From contig NZ_LJWX01000001.1 in assembly GCF_001431705.1 (NCBI RefSeq), forward strand, positions 496,001 to 560,000: DNA of 64,000 bases, given 5' to 3'. Of the stretch, positions 10,296-20,465 are shown one piece after another. This DNA comes from Ferrovum sp. JA12. GTDB taxonomy: Bacteria; Pseudomonadota; Gammaproteobacteria; Burkholderiales; Ferrovaceae. Under the pieces are notes generated by a model. It saw only the letters and a list, made by a program, of their open reading frames with translations, ran no database searches and was not told the DNA's origin. The position numbers were made by a program, and so were the translations under genes. Position 1 is the stretch's first letter, and each line of letters begins with the position of its first letter.

Positions 10296-11143
10296 CGCAA
10301 AGTTGTGCCTACAACTATTCCTAGAAAAACGACACCACCGAACCAGTTATTGTGTAAAAAAGCCTTAAAGCATTGTTTGCTATCACGTTTACGTATTAGC
10401 GAAAAGTGGTACAAGGCAATAAGTGTAGCAATCAGCAAGAAAATGAAATAAACAAAGCCAAAATGTAATAAAACACCAACGATAAATAATAGGAATAAAG
10501 TTAGGGCATAACAAGACATAATAGCTAACACATCATGCTTACCAAAAAGTAAAGCTGATGAATGTATTCCTATCTTAATATCATCCTCTCGATCAACCAT
10601 TGCATATTCAGTATCATAAGCAATGGCCCAAAATAAGTTAGCAAGAAGTAATAATCCTGCCACTGAAGGCACAAAATTTAGTTGTGCTGCAAAGGCCATG
10701 GGGATCCCGAAACCAAAGGCAATTCCTAGATAAGCTTGTGGAATTGATAAGAAGCGCTTTGTAAAAGGGTATGAAACGGCGAGAAATACAGCAACTAATG
10801 ATAAGAAAATAGTTAAAGTATTACAACTAAGTATTAGTAAAAAAGAAAGTAAGAAAAGTAATAGAGTTAAAATCAGCGCTTCTTTGACCGTCACTTGACC
10901 GCTGGTAATAGGTCTGTCTTTTGTCCTTGCAACATAACGGTCAAACTTCCTATCGGCAATATCATTTACCACACATCCTGCTGATCGCATCAAAACTGTA
11001 CCTAAAATAAAAACAGACAGTAAATGAAATCCAGGATGGCCATTGCTAGCAATCCATAGCGCCCACATGGTGGGCCAGAGTAACAATAAAATACCGATTG
11101 GTTTATCTAACCGCATCAGTTTTAAAAAAAGAGATAATTTCAT
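10292..11143 (-). CDS. ubiA: 4-hydroxybenzoate polyprenyltransferase
   Basis: A 283-residue integral membrane prenyltransferase that attaches the polyprenyl tail to 4-hydroxybenzoate in ubiquinone synthesis. Both Asp-rich motifs are visible: NDIADRKFD and YDTEYAMVDREDD, which bind Mg-diphosphate. There are about eight hydrophobic helices. The frame is open back to 11176, but ATG 11143 gives an ATGA overlap with the recG stop and begins MKLSLFLKLMRLDKPIG, the usual N-terminus. It is probably co-transcribed with recG. Confidence 0.93.
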   Translation of the reverse strand: MKLSLFLKLMRLDKPIGILLLLWPTMWALWIASNGHPGFHLLSVFILGTVLMRSAGCVVNDIADRKFDRYVARTKDRPITSGQVTVKEALILTLLLFLLSFLLILSCNTLTIFLSLVAVFLAVSYPFTKRFLSIPQAYLGIAFGFGIPMAFAAQLNFVPSVAGLLLLANLFWAIAYDTEYAMVDREDDIKIGIHSSALLFGKHDVLAIMSCYALTLFLLFIVGVLLHFGFVYFIFLLIATLIALYHFSLIRKRDSKQCFKAFLHNNWFGGVVFLGIVVGTTLR

Positions 11144-13191
11144 GCTTTTAAATAATCTGTTAATTGACCATGCCAACGAGTCACATGATTTAATGCCATT
11201 AAATGAAACTCTTGAATCATATCATCTGCTACATTTTGTACGGTAGACAGTAAATCTTCATGTTGATCTAAGCTGGCATATCTGAATCCCGGGACACCAC
11301 TTTGTTTTGCTCCAAGCAACTCGCCTGGTCCGCGAATCAGTAAATCTTGGCGCGCTAATTCAAAGCCGTCATTTGACTCATAAATGATTTTAAGACGTTG
11401 CTTAGCCAGATCGCTTAATGGTGTTTGATATAAAAGAATACATATACTGAGTTGAGATCCTCTCCCCACTCGACCGCGTAACTGGTGTAATTGAGCTAAG
11501 CCCATTCTCTCAGCATGATCAATAACAATCATCGTAGCGTTAGGGACATCTACGCCTACTTCAATAACCGTTGTCGCCACTAAAATATGGATATCATTTT
11601 TATAAAAAGCATCCATGATTGCTTGTTTTTCTAAGCGGTCCATTTTGCCATGAACCAAACCCACTTTTAAATCTGGAGAATATTGCTGTAAATAGTTAAA
11701 TGTATCCCGCGCAGTTTCCAACTCTAAGGTTTCAGATTCTTCTATTAAAGGGCATACCCAATATGCTTGGTGTCCCGCTAGGCAAACCTCTCGGATACGT
11801 TGAATCACTTCGTCCCGTCTTTTGCTGTCAATGAGTTTAGTAATAATTGGTTGCCTACCTTGAGGCAATTCATTAATAGTTGAAACATCTAAATCAGCAA
11901 AATAACTCATACTTAACGTTCTGGGTATTGGGGTTGCTGTCATCATCAGCATATGAGGCTCAAATTGACCATGTTGGCTTGCTTGAACACGTAGTGCTAA
12001 TCTTTGCTCTACGCCAAAACGATGTTGTTCGTCTATTACTGCTAAGCCTAGTTTAGCGAATTCTACTTCGTTTTGAATCAGTGCGTGAGTTCCAATGATT
12101 AAATCAACTGTATGGTGTTTAATATTTTGATGAGCTCCATCTTTATCTTTCTTTTTCATGCTTCCAGTTAGCCATTGAGTCCTTATTCCCAAAGGTTTTA
12201 ACCATCTTTCAATTTTTATAAAATGTTGTTCTGCTAGAATTTCAGTCGGGGCCATTAAAGCTGCCTGATAACCTCCATAGATGGTATGTAAGCAAGCAAT
12301 TGTTGCGATGATCGTCTTACCGCTACCTACATCTCCTTGCAACAGTCGATGCATAGGGTAAGGACGATGTAGATCAGAAATGATTTCCGCTAACACTCGT
12401 TCTTGAGCAGAAGTTAGCTTAAAGGTTAATTGCTGAATAAACTGTTGAAGCTGTTGTTTATTGCCCTTAAGTACCGGAGCTTGTCGTGTTTCACGTTGAT
12501 GATAGTTAATTCTTGCGGAAATTTGCTGCGCTAAGAGTTCATCAAAAATTATTCGTTTCCAAGCAATATGTGTTTTATCTAGCAGTGAGTCAATGGAACT
12601 ATTAGGAGGAGGATAGTGGAGGATTTTTACTGCCTCACTAAAACCTAGTAAGTGCAGTGGTTGTAACATTGAAGACGGAACAGTTTCTTCTAATATGTTG
12701 CTTTTAAAAGCTAATTCAATGGCCTTTTTTATAGCGTGTTGTGTTAATCCTGCAACTGTGGGGTAAACAGGAGTTAGCGTTGAAGCCAATTCTTTTAAGG
12801 GGTTAGCCACATGATATTTTGGATGAACCATCTCGATTCCGTTATACCCTAACTTAGGTTCACCAAAAAACCGAAAACTCTTCCCGGAGGATAACTGAGT
12901 AATTTGACTAGCGTAGAAATGCAAAAATCGACAAGTGATGAGACCAGAGCTATCTTTAACCTTAACTAACAACATTTTACGTGGTCGGTATAGCACTTCA
13001 CTAGAAATAATTTCTCCTTCTATCAGACACTCTTCCCCTATCGCCATTTCACTAATTAAAGTGATTCTTGTCTCGTCTATATAGCGATAGGGAAAATGAA
13101 GGACTAGATCAATAACTCTTGTTATACCTAGTTTGTTAAAGAGTTTGATGGCTTTTTCATTAATCTTGAGATCAATTAATTGATCTTTCAT
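11140..13191 (-). CDS. recG: ATP-dependent DNA helicase RecG
   Basis: A 683-residue superfamily 2 helicase that remodels stalled replication forks and branched DNA. It has an N-terminal OB-type wedge domain (about 1-190). Helicase motifs follow: Walker A GDVGSGKT, DEQH box (IDEQHRFG), TATPIPRT, and motif VI QLRGRVGRG. The length matches the family. It overlaps ubiA by 4 bases and lies 3 bases after ridA. Confidence 0.97.
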   Translation of the reverse strand: MKDQLIDLKINEKAIKLFNKLGITRVIDLVLHFPYRYIDETRITLISEMAIGEECLIEGEIISSEVLYRPRKMLLVKVKDSSGLITCRFLHFYASQITQLSSGKSFRFFGEPKLGYNGIEMVHPKYHVANPLKELASTLTPVYPTVAGLTQHAIKKAIELAFKSNILEETVPSSMLQPLHLLGFSEAVKILHYPPPNSSIDSLLDKTHIAWKRIIFDELLAQQISARINYHQRETRQAPVLKGNKQQLQQFIQQLTFKLTSAQERVLAEIISDLHRPYPMHRLLQGDVGSGKTIIATIACLHTIYGGYQAALMAPTEILAEQHFIKIERWLKPLGIRTQWLTGSMKKKDKDGAHQNIKHHTVDLIIGTHALIQNEVEFAKLGLAVIDEQHRFGVEQRLALRVQASQHGQFEPHMLMMTATPIPRTLSMSYFADLDVSTINELPQGRQPIITKLIDSKRRDEVIQRIREVCLAGHQAYWVCPLIEESETLELETARDTFNYLQQYSPDLKVGLVHGKMDRLEKQAIMDAFYKNDIHILVATTVIEVGVDVPNATMIVIDHAERMGLAQLHQLRGRVGRGSQLSICILLYQTPLSDLAKQRLKIIYESNDGFELARQDLLIRGPGELLGAKQSGVPGFRYASLDQHEDLLSTVQNVADDMIQEFHLMALNHVTRWHGQLTDYLKA

Positions 13192-13194
13192 TCT

Positions 13195-13575
13195 TTAGCT
13201 AATAACCATTATCCCGTCAATTTCTACTAAGGCCTGCCTTGGTAGTGTAGCGATTCCTACGGCAGCACGTGCGGGGTAGGGTTGTGAAAAATACTGTGAC
13301 ATATAGTCATTAACTTTTGCAAAATGAGTGAGATCAGTGAGATAAACCGTTAATCGAACCAAATCATTAATATCTCCTCCGGCCGCCTCAGCCACAGACT
13401 TAAGATTTTGTAACACTTGTTTTATTTGGTTATCAATCCCTTCCTCAAGAAGCATGGTCTTGGGGTTGAGACCTATTTGACCCGATAAATATACTGTTTG
13501 CCCTACACGAATGGCCTGTGAATAGGTGCCTATAGCCGCTGGGGCATTAGGTGTATTGATCACTTGTTTACTCAT
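13195..13575 (-). CDS. ridA: RidA family reactive-intermediate deaminase
   Basis: A 126-residue YjgF/YER057c/UK114 protein that hydrolyses enamine/imine intermediates released by PLP enzymes. Family features include the N-terminal [13 protein letters not shown], the central LSGQIGLNP and the C-terminal [17 protein letters not shown] with its conserved Arg. It sits between spoT and recG with spacings of 15 and 3 bases, an arrangement common in proteobacteria. Confidence 0.93.
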   Translation of the reverse strand: MSKQVINTPNAPAAIGTYSQAIRVGQTVYLSGQIGLNPKTMLLEEGIDNQIKQVLQNLKSVAEAAGGDINDLVRLTVYLTDLTHFAKVNDYMSQYFSQPYPARAAVGIATLPRQALVEIDGIMVIS

Positions 13576-13590
13576 TTTTATATCCTTAAA

Positions 13591-15729
13591 TTAGTTTTGT
13601 ATCCGTGTAATTCTGACAACCTCTGGAATGTCACGTAATCGCTGAAAAAGTACCTCTAAATGACTGGTATCAGTTACTTGAACTGTAAAATTAATTTCTG
13701 AATAAGTGCCGTCAGGTTTATTGATTGACACGCTATCTATATTAGACTGAGCGTCAGCGATGGCCGCTGCAACAGTTGCTAATACCCCACGCCGATTGAC
13801 AGTCATAAGTTTTATTTCTACATCAAATAATTTACCAGTATTATTTTCCCACTCAACATCAACCCATTTGTCAGGATCATTGCGATATTGCTTAATAGAC
13901 CTACAATCTTGAGTATGAATTAATAAACCTTGTCCTTTTTTTATAATACCAATAATAGTGTCACCGGGAATTGGTCTGCAACAGGTTGCAAATTGTACGG
14001 CAATCCCCTCGCTACCCCGGATAGTAATGGATCCGGGCCGTTCATGATTTTCTTTTATTGTATTAGATAATAGTCCTTTAGCTACCACAATATTGAGTCT
14101 TTTTCCAAGGCCAATTTCTATTAATACTTCGTTTTGTGTTTTACAACGATCACGTTTTAAAAAGAATTCCCACTGGCTATCTGTGATATCACCGGGATTA
14201 ATTTTTAAGGCACGTAATGCCTGATTAAGAAGTCGTCGTCCTAATTCGATGGATTCATCAAGAAGCATGGTACGCAGATAATGACGAATTTTAGATCGTG
14301 CCTTAGCACTGACAACATAATTCAGCCAACTCGGGTTAGGAGCACCGTTGTCTGCTGTAATGATCTCAACTCTATCTCCATTTGCTAGAGTGGTTCGCAA
14401 GGGGGATAATTCGTTATTAATTTTTGCAGCAACACATCGGTTACCAATGTCTGTATGTACATCATAAGCAAAGTCTACAGCTGTGGCACCTTTAGGTAGA
14501 GACTTGATATTCCCTTTAGGCGTAAAGACGTATACTTGGTCGGGGAATAAATCAACTTTCAAATGCTCTAAAAACTCAACCGCATCCCTACTTTCTGTTT
14601 GCATTTCCAATAATGATTGAAGCCATTGGTGGGTTTTTTGTTGAACATCGGTAAGAGGTGTTTCTGTTGATTTATATAGCCAATGAGAGGCTACCCCAGA
14701 TTCTGCAATTTTATGCATATCAGAGGTTCTAATTTGCAATTCAATAGGTGTCCCATAAGGACCAAATAATGTTGTATGCAAAGATTGGTAGCCATTAGCC
14801 TTAGGAATAGCAATATAATCTTTGAATTTTCCAGGGATAGGCTTATAGAGTGTATGCAGTGCTCCAAGCGCTAAATAACATGACTGACTGTCTTTAACCA
14901 GAATTCTAAAACCATAAATATCTAACACCTCCGAAAACGAAAGAGATTTACCGATCATTTTTTTATAAATACTGTAGATGTTTTTTTCTCGACCAGTGAC
15001 GGTAGCGTCAATACCATATTGTTCCAATCGTTGAGTGATAGTATTTAAGACTTTACTCACTACTTCACGTCTATTACCTCGTGCAGCTTTAACAGCTTTA
15101 GAGAGTACTTGATAGCGGTTTGGGAAGAGATAAAAAAAACAAAGATCTTGCATTTCTTGGTATACAGCATGAAGCCCTAAGCGGTTAGCAATTGGACCAT
15201 AAATATCAAGTGTTTCCCTAGCAATACGTCTTTGCTTGGTTTCTTTCATGGCACTTAACGTACGCATATTATGTAAACGATCAGCAAGTTTAATCAATAT
15301 GACACGAACATCACGAGCCATTGCAAGCAGCATTTTTCTAAAGTTTTCCGCTTGTGCTTGTTGTTCTGTTTGGGATTCAATGCGATCAAGCTTACTCACC
15401 CCATCCACTAAGTCAGCAATGGGTTTACCAAATTTTTCAGCAATCTCTAGAGAAGTAGTAGAAGTATCCTCAACGGTATCATGTAAAATTGCCGCAATCA
15501 GAGCTTGAACATCCAAATGCCATTCGGCAAGGATGCTGGCCACGGATAGTGGATGAGTAATGTATGGCTCACCACTTTTCCTGGTTTGTCCGGTATGCGC
15601 CTTGTCTGCTAAGTTGAAAGCAAGTTGTAACTGATCTATATCTTCAGAGCGTAAGTAGCTGGCAGCAAGACTAATGAGGGGTTTAGAGGAAACCTCTGTC
15701 AGGGTTTCAACTTGAGCAATAGTGGGCAC
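13591..15729 (-). CDS. spoT: Bifunctional (p)ppGpp synthase/hydrolase SpoT
   Basis: A 712-residue RelA/SpoT homologue that makes and degrades the stringent-response alarmone. The N-terminal HD hydrolase domain is intact (ILHDTVEDT), so this is the bifunctional or hydrolytic type rather than RelA. The synthetase domain follows (about 240-360, with YQSLHTT), then TGS (about 400-460) and a C-terminal ACT domain (about 640-712). The preceding gene is rpoZ, 4 bases away; gmk-rpoZ-spoT is the classic arrangement. Confidence 0.96.
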   Translation of the reverse strand: MPTIAQVETLTEVSSKPLISLAASYLRSEDIDQLQLAFNLADKAHTGQTRKSGEPYITHPLSVASILAEWHLDVQALIAAILHDTVEDTSTTSLEIAEKFGKPIADLVDGVSKLDRIESQTEQQAQAENFRKMLLAMARDVRVILIKLADRLHNMRTLSAMKETKQRRIARETLDIYGPIANRLGLHAVYQEMQDLCFFYLFPNRYQVLSKAVKAARGNRREVVSKVLNTITQRLEQYGIDATVTGREKNIYSIYKKMIGKSLSFSEVLDIYGFRILVKDSQSCYLALGALHTLYKPIPGKFKDYIAIPKANGYQSLHTTLFGPYGTPIELQIRTSDMHKIAESGVASHWLYKSTETPLTDVQQKTHQWLQSLLEMQTESRDAVEFLEHLKVDLFPDQVYVFTPKGNIKSLPKGATAVDFAYDVHTDIGNRCVAAKINNELSPLRTTLANGDRVEIITADNGAPNPSWLNYVVSAKARSKIRHYLRTMLLDESIELGRRLLNQALRALKINPGDITDSQWEFFLKRDRCKTQNEVLIEIGLGKRLNIVVAKGLLSNTIKENHERPGSITIRGSEGIAVQFATCCRPIPGDTIIGIIKKGQGLLIHTQDCRSIKQYRNDPDKWVDVEWENNTGKLFDVEIKLMTVNRRGVLATVAAAIADAQSNIDSVSINKPDGTYSEINFTVQVTDTSHLEVLFQRLRDIPEVVRITRIQN

Positions 15730-15733
15730 TTCA

Positions 15734-15946
15734 TTAACTATTAGTATTAGGTTTGTTTAAAATATCAATACCAATTTTACCTGCAGCAATTTCGCGAAGC
15801 GCGATAACAGTAGGTTTATCCCTGTTAGGATCCACATAAGCAGTTGATCCAGAGGCGATTTGTCTTGAGCGAAAAGTGGCAGCTAAGGTTAATTCAAAAC
15901 GATTAGGAATGTTTTCTAATGCATCTTCAATAGTAATTCTTGCCAT
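15734..15946 (-). CDS. rpoZ: RNA polymerase omega subunit
   Basis: A 70-residue omega subunit that assists beta' folding and RNA polymerase assembly. It begins [19 protein letters not shown], the family N-terminus, and contains [18 protein letters not shown]. It lies between gmk and spoT, as in most proteobacteria. Confidence 0.96.
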   Translation of the reverse strand: MARITIEDALENIPNRFELTLAATFRSRQIASGSTAYVDPNRDKPTVIALREIAAGKIGIDILNKPNTNS

Positions 15947-15957
15947 GATTAAACCTC

Positions 15958-16563
15958 TTAGCTTAATTCAAATAAGTTTTTATATTTAGGAAACTGACGA
16001 CTTCTTCGATATCTTTGGCTTCGAACAATCGCTTTTAACTCTTCTAAGGCCAAATTAAAGTTTTCATTTATGATAGCATAATCAAACTCAGCTTCATGAC
16101 TTATATCGTCTCTCGCCGCCTCAAGTCTTTGATTAATGACCTCTTCACTATCTTTACCGCGGCCAACAAGTCTGTGTTTAAGTGTATCAATTGAAGGGGG
16201 TAAAACAAATATGCTTATCGCATTAGGGAAGATTTTTTTAACTTGGCGTGCCCCTTGCCAATCAATTTCTAACATAACATCTTTATTTTGAGACAGTTGA
16301 TCGCGAATAACTTGAGCGGAGGTGCCGTAGAAGTTACCGTAAACCTCCGCGTATTCTAAAAACATATCTTGCTTAATTAACGCGCTAAAGGTATCTCGAG
16401 TCACAAAAAAGTATTCTTTTCCGTTTTCCTCGCCAGGTCGAGGTAACCTTGTAGTGTGAGAAATAGACAAACAAACTTGGCTATCGTCCTTAATTAATGC
16501 ATTAACTAAGCTTGATTTGCCTGCACCAGAAGGGGCTGAAATAATAAATATTTGTCCTGTCAT
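15958..16563 (-). CDS. gmk: Guanylate kinase
   Basis: A 201-residue kinase converting GMP to GDP with ATP. The P-loop APSGAGKSS is near the N-terminus. The GMP-binding residues lie in [19 protein letters not shown], and the lid region carries RLEAARDDI. It overlaps yicC by 4 bases, and the yicC-gmk-rpoZ-spoT order is standard. Confidence 0.96.
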   Translation of the reverse strand: MTGQIFIISAPSGAGKSSLVNALIKDDSQVCLSISHTTRLPRPGEENGKEYFFVTRDTFSALIKQDMFLEYAEVYGNFYGTSAQVIRDQLSQNKDVMLEIDWQGARQVKKIFPNAISIFVLPPSIDTLKHRLVGRGKDSEEVINQRLEAARDDISHEAEFDYAIINENFNLALEELKAIVRSQRYRRSRQFPKYKNLFELS

Positions 16564-17435
16564 TCTATATTCTGTATTTGTTCACGCATTTGTTCAATTA
16601 ATATTTTCATGTCCAATGCTCCACTTGAGAGCTTATTAACTATAGCTTTTGAGCCCAGTGTGTTCGCCTCACGGTTTAATTCTTGCATGAGAAAATCAAG
16701 CTTTTTACCGATCACTCCACCTTCTTGAATAAGTCTAAGTGTTTCGTCTAGATGCAGAGTGAGTCGACTAATTTCTTCTTCAATATCCACTTTTGCCGCC
16801 ATCAAGGCGATTTCTTGATAAACTCGCTCTTCATGTTCGCCACCTAAAGCTTCTTGAAAACGTAATTTTAACCTTTCTTCAAACTGTTTTACAAAGTTAG
16901 GGACCTCTGGAGTGAGCTCAAAAACTATTTTTTTTAGTGCATGAACTCTCTCTGTGAGAAATGAAGCGAGTTTCCCCCCCTCTCTCTTTCTAGAAGAATT
17001 AAGATCTATTAAAAGTTGATTAAGTATGGCTGAGGCGTCCTGCTCAACCTTGTCATTCTCTAGGCTATCAATCTGAAAGACCCCGGGCCATTTTAAAATA
17101 TCCGCAACGGACAAGGGGGTGGCATCTGTAAAGACTTCTTGAATAATAGAGCTCGCTGAGCGCAATTGTTCTAAGGCAGATGTATTCAGTAAGGTTAAAT
17201 TAGCAGAATGATCTCTTGGCCTTAGATCCACCCGACAGTCAATTTTTCCTCTTTGTATAGATTGGCTGATTTGCTCTCTGAATATTGACTCGAGAGAGCG
17301 TAAAGTATCAGGTAGTCTAAGCTGAATATCTAAAAAACGATGATTTACTGATTTAATATCAATAGACAGGGTACCATAGGGTAATTCCCTGATTTCGGAT
17401 GCAAAACCAGTCATACTGTGTAAAGATTGGGTCAT
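16560..17435 (-). CDS. yicC: YicC family endoribonuclease-like protein
   Basis: A 291-residue protein of the YicC/YloC family, associated with RNA turnover in enterobacteria and Bacillus. It has the characteristic start SMTGFAS and the C-terminal DUF1732 region with [14 protein letters not shown]. First gene of the yicC-gmk-rpoZ-spoT-ridA-recG-ubiA run, divergent from rph. Confidence 0.92.
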   Translation of the reverse strand: MTQSLHSMTGFASEIRELPYGTLSIDIKSVNHRFLDIQLRLPDTLRSLESIFREQISQSIQRGKIDCRVDLRPRDHSANLTLLNTSALEQLRSASSIIQEVFTDATPLSVADILKWPGVFQIDSLENDKVEQDASAILNQLLIDLNSSRKREGGKLASFLTERVHALKKIVFELTPEVPNFVKQFEERLKLRFQEALGGEHEERVYQEIALMAAKVDIEEEISRLTLHLDETLRLIQEGGVIGKKLDFLMQELNREANTLGSKAIVNKLSSGALDMKILIEQMREQIQNIE

Positions 17436-17487
17436 GATTTTTTTACGAAATGATAATTCGTCTATGATAACTCACTTAGGAACAATT

Positions 17488-18204
17488 ATGAGACCAAGTC
17501 AACGACAGCCTCAGCAATTAAGAGAAGTTAAATTTACCAGACAAGCCACACGTTATGCAGAGGGCGCCGTCATGACGGAGTTTGGTTTTACAAAGGTGTT
17601 ATGTACAGTAAGTATTGAGGATAAAATTCCTTCGTTTTTGAAGGGTAAAAACCAAGGTTGGTTAACAGCCGAATATGGGATGTTACCAAGGTCCACACAC
17701 ACAAGAATGCAGCGCGAATCTGTTTCTGGAAAGCAATCTGGTAGAACGCAGGAAATACAAAGATTGATAGGGCGATCCTTACGAGCAGTGGTAGATCTTG
17801 GTGTGCTTGGCGAGAGAACTGTACACATAGATTGTGATGTTATTCAGGCTGACGGTGGCACAAGAACTGCCAGTATTACAGGTGCTTACGTTGCGCTTCA
17901 TGACGCAATTAATCTGTTATTAAATCAAGGTGTTTTAACAAAAAATCCTCTTCTTCAACATGTTGCAGCTGTATCAGTAGGCGTATTTCAGGGTTTGCCA
18001 GTACTAGATCTGGATTACGATGAGGATTCTGATTGTGATACCGATATGAATATTGTTATGACAGAGGATGGTCGATTTATTGAATTACAAGGTACTGCTG
18101 AGGGTGAACCCTTTGACCGAAAAACGTTAGATAAATTATTACAATTAGGTGAGCTAGGCTGCCAGCAACTCATTGAATTACAGAAAAAAATACTGGTTAG
18201 TTGA
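17488..18204 (+). CDS. rph: Ribonuclease PH
   Basis: A 239-residue phosphate-dependent 3'-5' exoribonuclease that trims tRNA 3' ends. The frame is open back to 17434, but ATG 17488 yields the expected [14 protein letters not shown] start behind a TTAGGA ribosome-binding site. Family motifs MLPRSTHTR and [12 protein letters not shown] are intact. Followed 4 bases later by rdgB, a common pairing. Confidence 0.95.
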   Translation: MRPSQRQPQQLREVKFTRQATRYAEGAVMTEFGFTKVLCTVSIEDKIPSFLKGKNQGWLTAEYGMLPRSTHTRMQRESVSGKQSGRTQEIQRLIGRSLRAVVDLGVLGERTVHIDCDVIQADGGTRTASITGAYVALHDAINLLLNQGVLTKNPLLQHVAAVSVGVFQGLPVLDLDYDEDSDCDTDMNIVMTEDGRFIELQGTAEGEPFDRKTLDKLLQLGELGCQQLIELQKKILVS

Positions 18205-18208
18205 AGGC

Positions 18209-18814
18209 ATGAATAAAAGAATTATTGTAGCCACTCATAATCAGGGTAAATTAGAAGAAATTCGCACTTTGTTGTTACCTTTATCCATTGCAGTGGTGGG
18301 CGCCAAGGAATTATCTCTACCCCAACCTGATGAGCCATATCCTACATTTATAGAAAACGCTCTTAATAAAGCAAGGCATGTGGCGCAATTGACTAAGATG
18401 CCAGCGCTTGCAGATGATTCTGGATTGTGTGTGGAGGTGTTGATGGGAGCACCAGGAATCATTTCGGCACGTTTTGCTGGAGAGGAGCACTCTGATGATA
18501 AAAATAATCATCAGTTACTTAATATTTTAAAAGATGAGCTCCATCGAAAAGCTCATTTTATATGCTGTATGGTATTAGTTCGTTATGATTTGGATCCAGA
18601 CCCTATCATAAGCATTGGAAAGTGGTATGGAGAGATTGCTTTTGAATACGCTGGCGAAAATGGCTTTGGGTATGATCCATTATTTTATATCCCATCCTTA
18701 AATAAAACTGCCGCACAGCTTTCGGTAGAAGAAAAAAACCAAGTTAGTCATCGTGCATTAGCACTTAGGGGTATTATCCGAGCTTTAAAGGAAGATAATT
18801 TTTTTAAAGATTGA
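18209..18814 (+). CDS. rdgB: XTP/dITP pyrophosphatase
   Basis: A 201-residue Ham1/RdgB enzyme that removes non-canonical purine nucleoside triphosphates. It has SHR-type and signature segments: ATHNQGKLEEI at the N-terminus, ADDSGLCVE with the metal-binding Asp pair, and GFGYDPLFYIP. Start ATG 18209 was chosen over the upstream frame opening at 18173, which lies inside rph. In the same operon as rph, hemW and ogt. Confidence 0.94.
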   Translation: MNKRIIVATHNQGKLEEIRTLLLPLSIAVVGAKELSLPQPDEPYPTFIENALNKARHVAQLTKMPALADDSGLCVEVLMGAPGIISARFAGEEHSDDKNNHQLLNILKDELHRKAHFICCMVLVRYDLDPDPIISIGKWYGEIAFEYAGENGFGYDPLFYIPSLNKTAAQLSVEEKNQVSHRALALRGIIRALKEDNFFKD

Positions 18815-18817
18815 ACC

Positions 18818-19966
18818 ATGTCATTGCAAATTTTACCCCCGCTTTCCTTATATATACATTTCCCTTGGTGTATCAAGAAATGTCCTTACTGTGACTTTAA
18901 TTCTCATGAATTGAAGTCGCCGTTAGATGAACGAAAGTTTATTGATGCTCTGTTATTAGATTTTCAACAGCAATTACCCCGAATTTGGGGAAGACCACTT
19001 AGATCCATATTTATAGGGGGTGGAACGCCAAGTCTGCTCTCTGCACAGTCCATCAGTTATTTAATGAGTAGCATTAGAAGTTTGGCTGTGGTGTTGCCTA
19101 ACTGTGAAGTGACTTTAGAGGCAAATCCTGGCACATTCGAGTCAGTTAAGTTTAGTGGATTCAGAGAAGCTGGCATTAATCGTCTTTCATTAGGTGTGCA
19201 GTCTTTAAATGATCGTTGTTTGAAGGCCATTGGTCGTGTACATGACCGTGAGCAGGCAGTCCTAGCGATTAGTGAGGCGCGGATGATTTTTGATAATTTA
19301 AACTGTGATCTCATGTATGGTTTACCTGGTCAAACCCATGAAGAAGCAATGCGAGATTTACAGGAGGTGATATCCTTTAATCCCACCCATATTTCTTTTT
19401 ATCAATTAACTATTGAGCCCAATACTTTATTTTATAAATTTCCTCCTCAATTACCAGATCAAGATGACATTGCTCTATTAGAAAAGCAAATATATGACTT
19501 ATTGGCTGAGCGGTCTTATCTTCACTATGAAGTGTCTGCCTACGCTAAAGAGCAATATCAATCTAAGCATAATTTAAATTATTGGATGTTTGGTGATTAT
19601 GTGGGAATAGGTCCTGGCGCTCATGGTAAGATTTCTTTTCCTGATCGCATCATTAGAACCGCAAAAATCAAACATCCTAATAACTATTTGGCATCAATTG
19701 ATTCGATTGGTAAAGTAGAAGAGATGACTATTATTACCGACAGTCACCTCCCCTTTGAATTTATGATGAATGCACTACGCTTAAATCAAGGGTTTCCCCT
19801 TTCTTTATTTGAAGAGCGGACAGGTTTATCTATCAATACCATTCAGTCAGTTCTGGAATTGGCGGAAGAGAGTCATCTGATCACCCTCAGGGATCGGTAT
19901 TTACGACCCACTCAACGAGGACGTCTTTTTTTGAATGACTTAATTAGTCTGTTTTTAAATGAATGA
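18818..19966 (+). CDS. hemW: Radical SAM heme chaperone HemW
   Basis: A 382-residue radical SAM protein. The Fe-S ligands C18-x3-C22-x2-C25 are in the CIKKCPYC motif. It continues with GGGTPSLL and has the HNLNYW segment typical of HemW rather than coproporphyrinogen oxidase HemN. HemW delivers heme to membrane respiratory enzymes. It is 3 bases after rdgB; rdgB-hemW adjacency is conserved. Confidence 0.93.
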   Translation: MSLQILPPLSLYIHFPWCIKKCPYCDFNSHELKSPLDERKFIDALLLDFQQQLPRIWGRPLRSIFIGGGTPSLLSAQSISYLMSSIRSLAVVLPNCEVTLEANPGTFESVKFSGFREAGINRLSLGVQSLNDRCLKAIGRVHDREQAVLAISEARMIFDNLNCDLMYGLPGQTHEEAMRDLQEVISFNPTHISFYQLTIEPNTLFYKFPPQLPDQDDIALLEKQIYDLLAERSYLHYEVSAYAKEQYQSKHNLNYWMFGDYVGIGPGAHGKISFPDRIIRTAKIKHPNNYLASIDSIGKVEEMTIITDSHLPFEFMMNALRLNQGFPLSLFEERTGLSINTIQSVLELAEESHLITLRDRYLRPTQRGRLFLNDLISLFLNE

Positions 19967-20465
19967 GAATTTCGATTATTATGCGATCAAATTCTCACCC
20001 TGGGGTTATTTGGGGGTAGTGTCTCAACATTCAGTACTCTTAAGAGTGGATGTTCAACCGTGTCTTCAAGACTTATTTTTGTCCCTATCAACATCGTATT
20101 CTGTTATACAGTACTCTAGGCATCTAAAGCCAGTTATAGAGAAAATTATTCATCTTATTCATCATCCCACTGATACAATTAATATTGATTATCGTTTAGA
20201 CGGAACGGTGTTCCAGAAGAAAGTATGGCAGGCAATTTCTGCTATCCCTCGCGGAAGGGTGAAAACTTATCAAGAAATTGCAAACGTTACTGGTCATTTA
20301 AGAGCTGTCAGAGCAGTGGGCACTGCCTGCGGCGCCAATCCATTACCATTTATTATACCTTGTCATCGAGTTGTCGCCTCCGGAGGTAAACTTGGTGGTT
20401 TTGGGTTGGGAATTGAATTAAAAAAGAAATTATTACAACAAGAGGGAGTTATTCAGTTTCTTTAA
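19959..20465 (+). CDS. ogt: Methylated-DNA-protein-cysteine methyltransferase
   Basis: A 168-residue suicidal DNA repair protein that removes O6-alkyl groups from guanine. The active site IPCHRV has acceptor C135, and RAVRAVGTACGANPLP supplies the DNA-recognition helix and Asn hinge. Size fits Ogt-type proteins without an Ada regulatory domain. It overlaps hemW by 8 bases and the convergent trmB by 17 bases. Confidence 0.92.
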   Translation: MNENFDYYAIKFSPWGYLGVVSQHSVLLRVDVQPCLQDLFLSLSTSYSVIQYSRHLKPVIEKIIHLIHHPTDTINIDYRLDGTVFQKKVWQAISAIPRGRVKTYQEIANVTGHLRAVRAVGTACGANPLPFIIPCHRVVASGGKLGGFGLGIELKKKLLQQEGVIQFL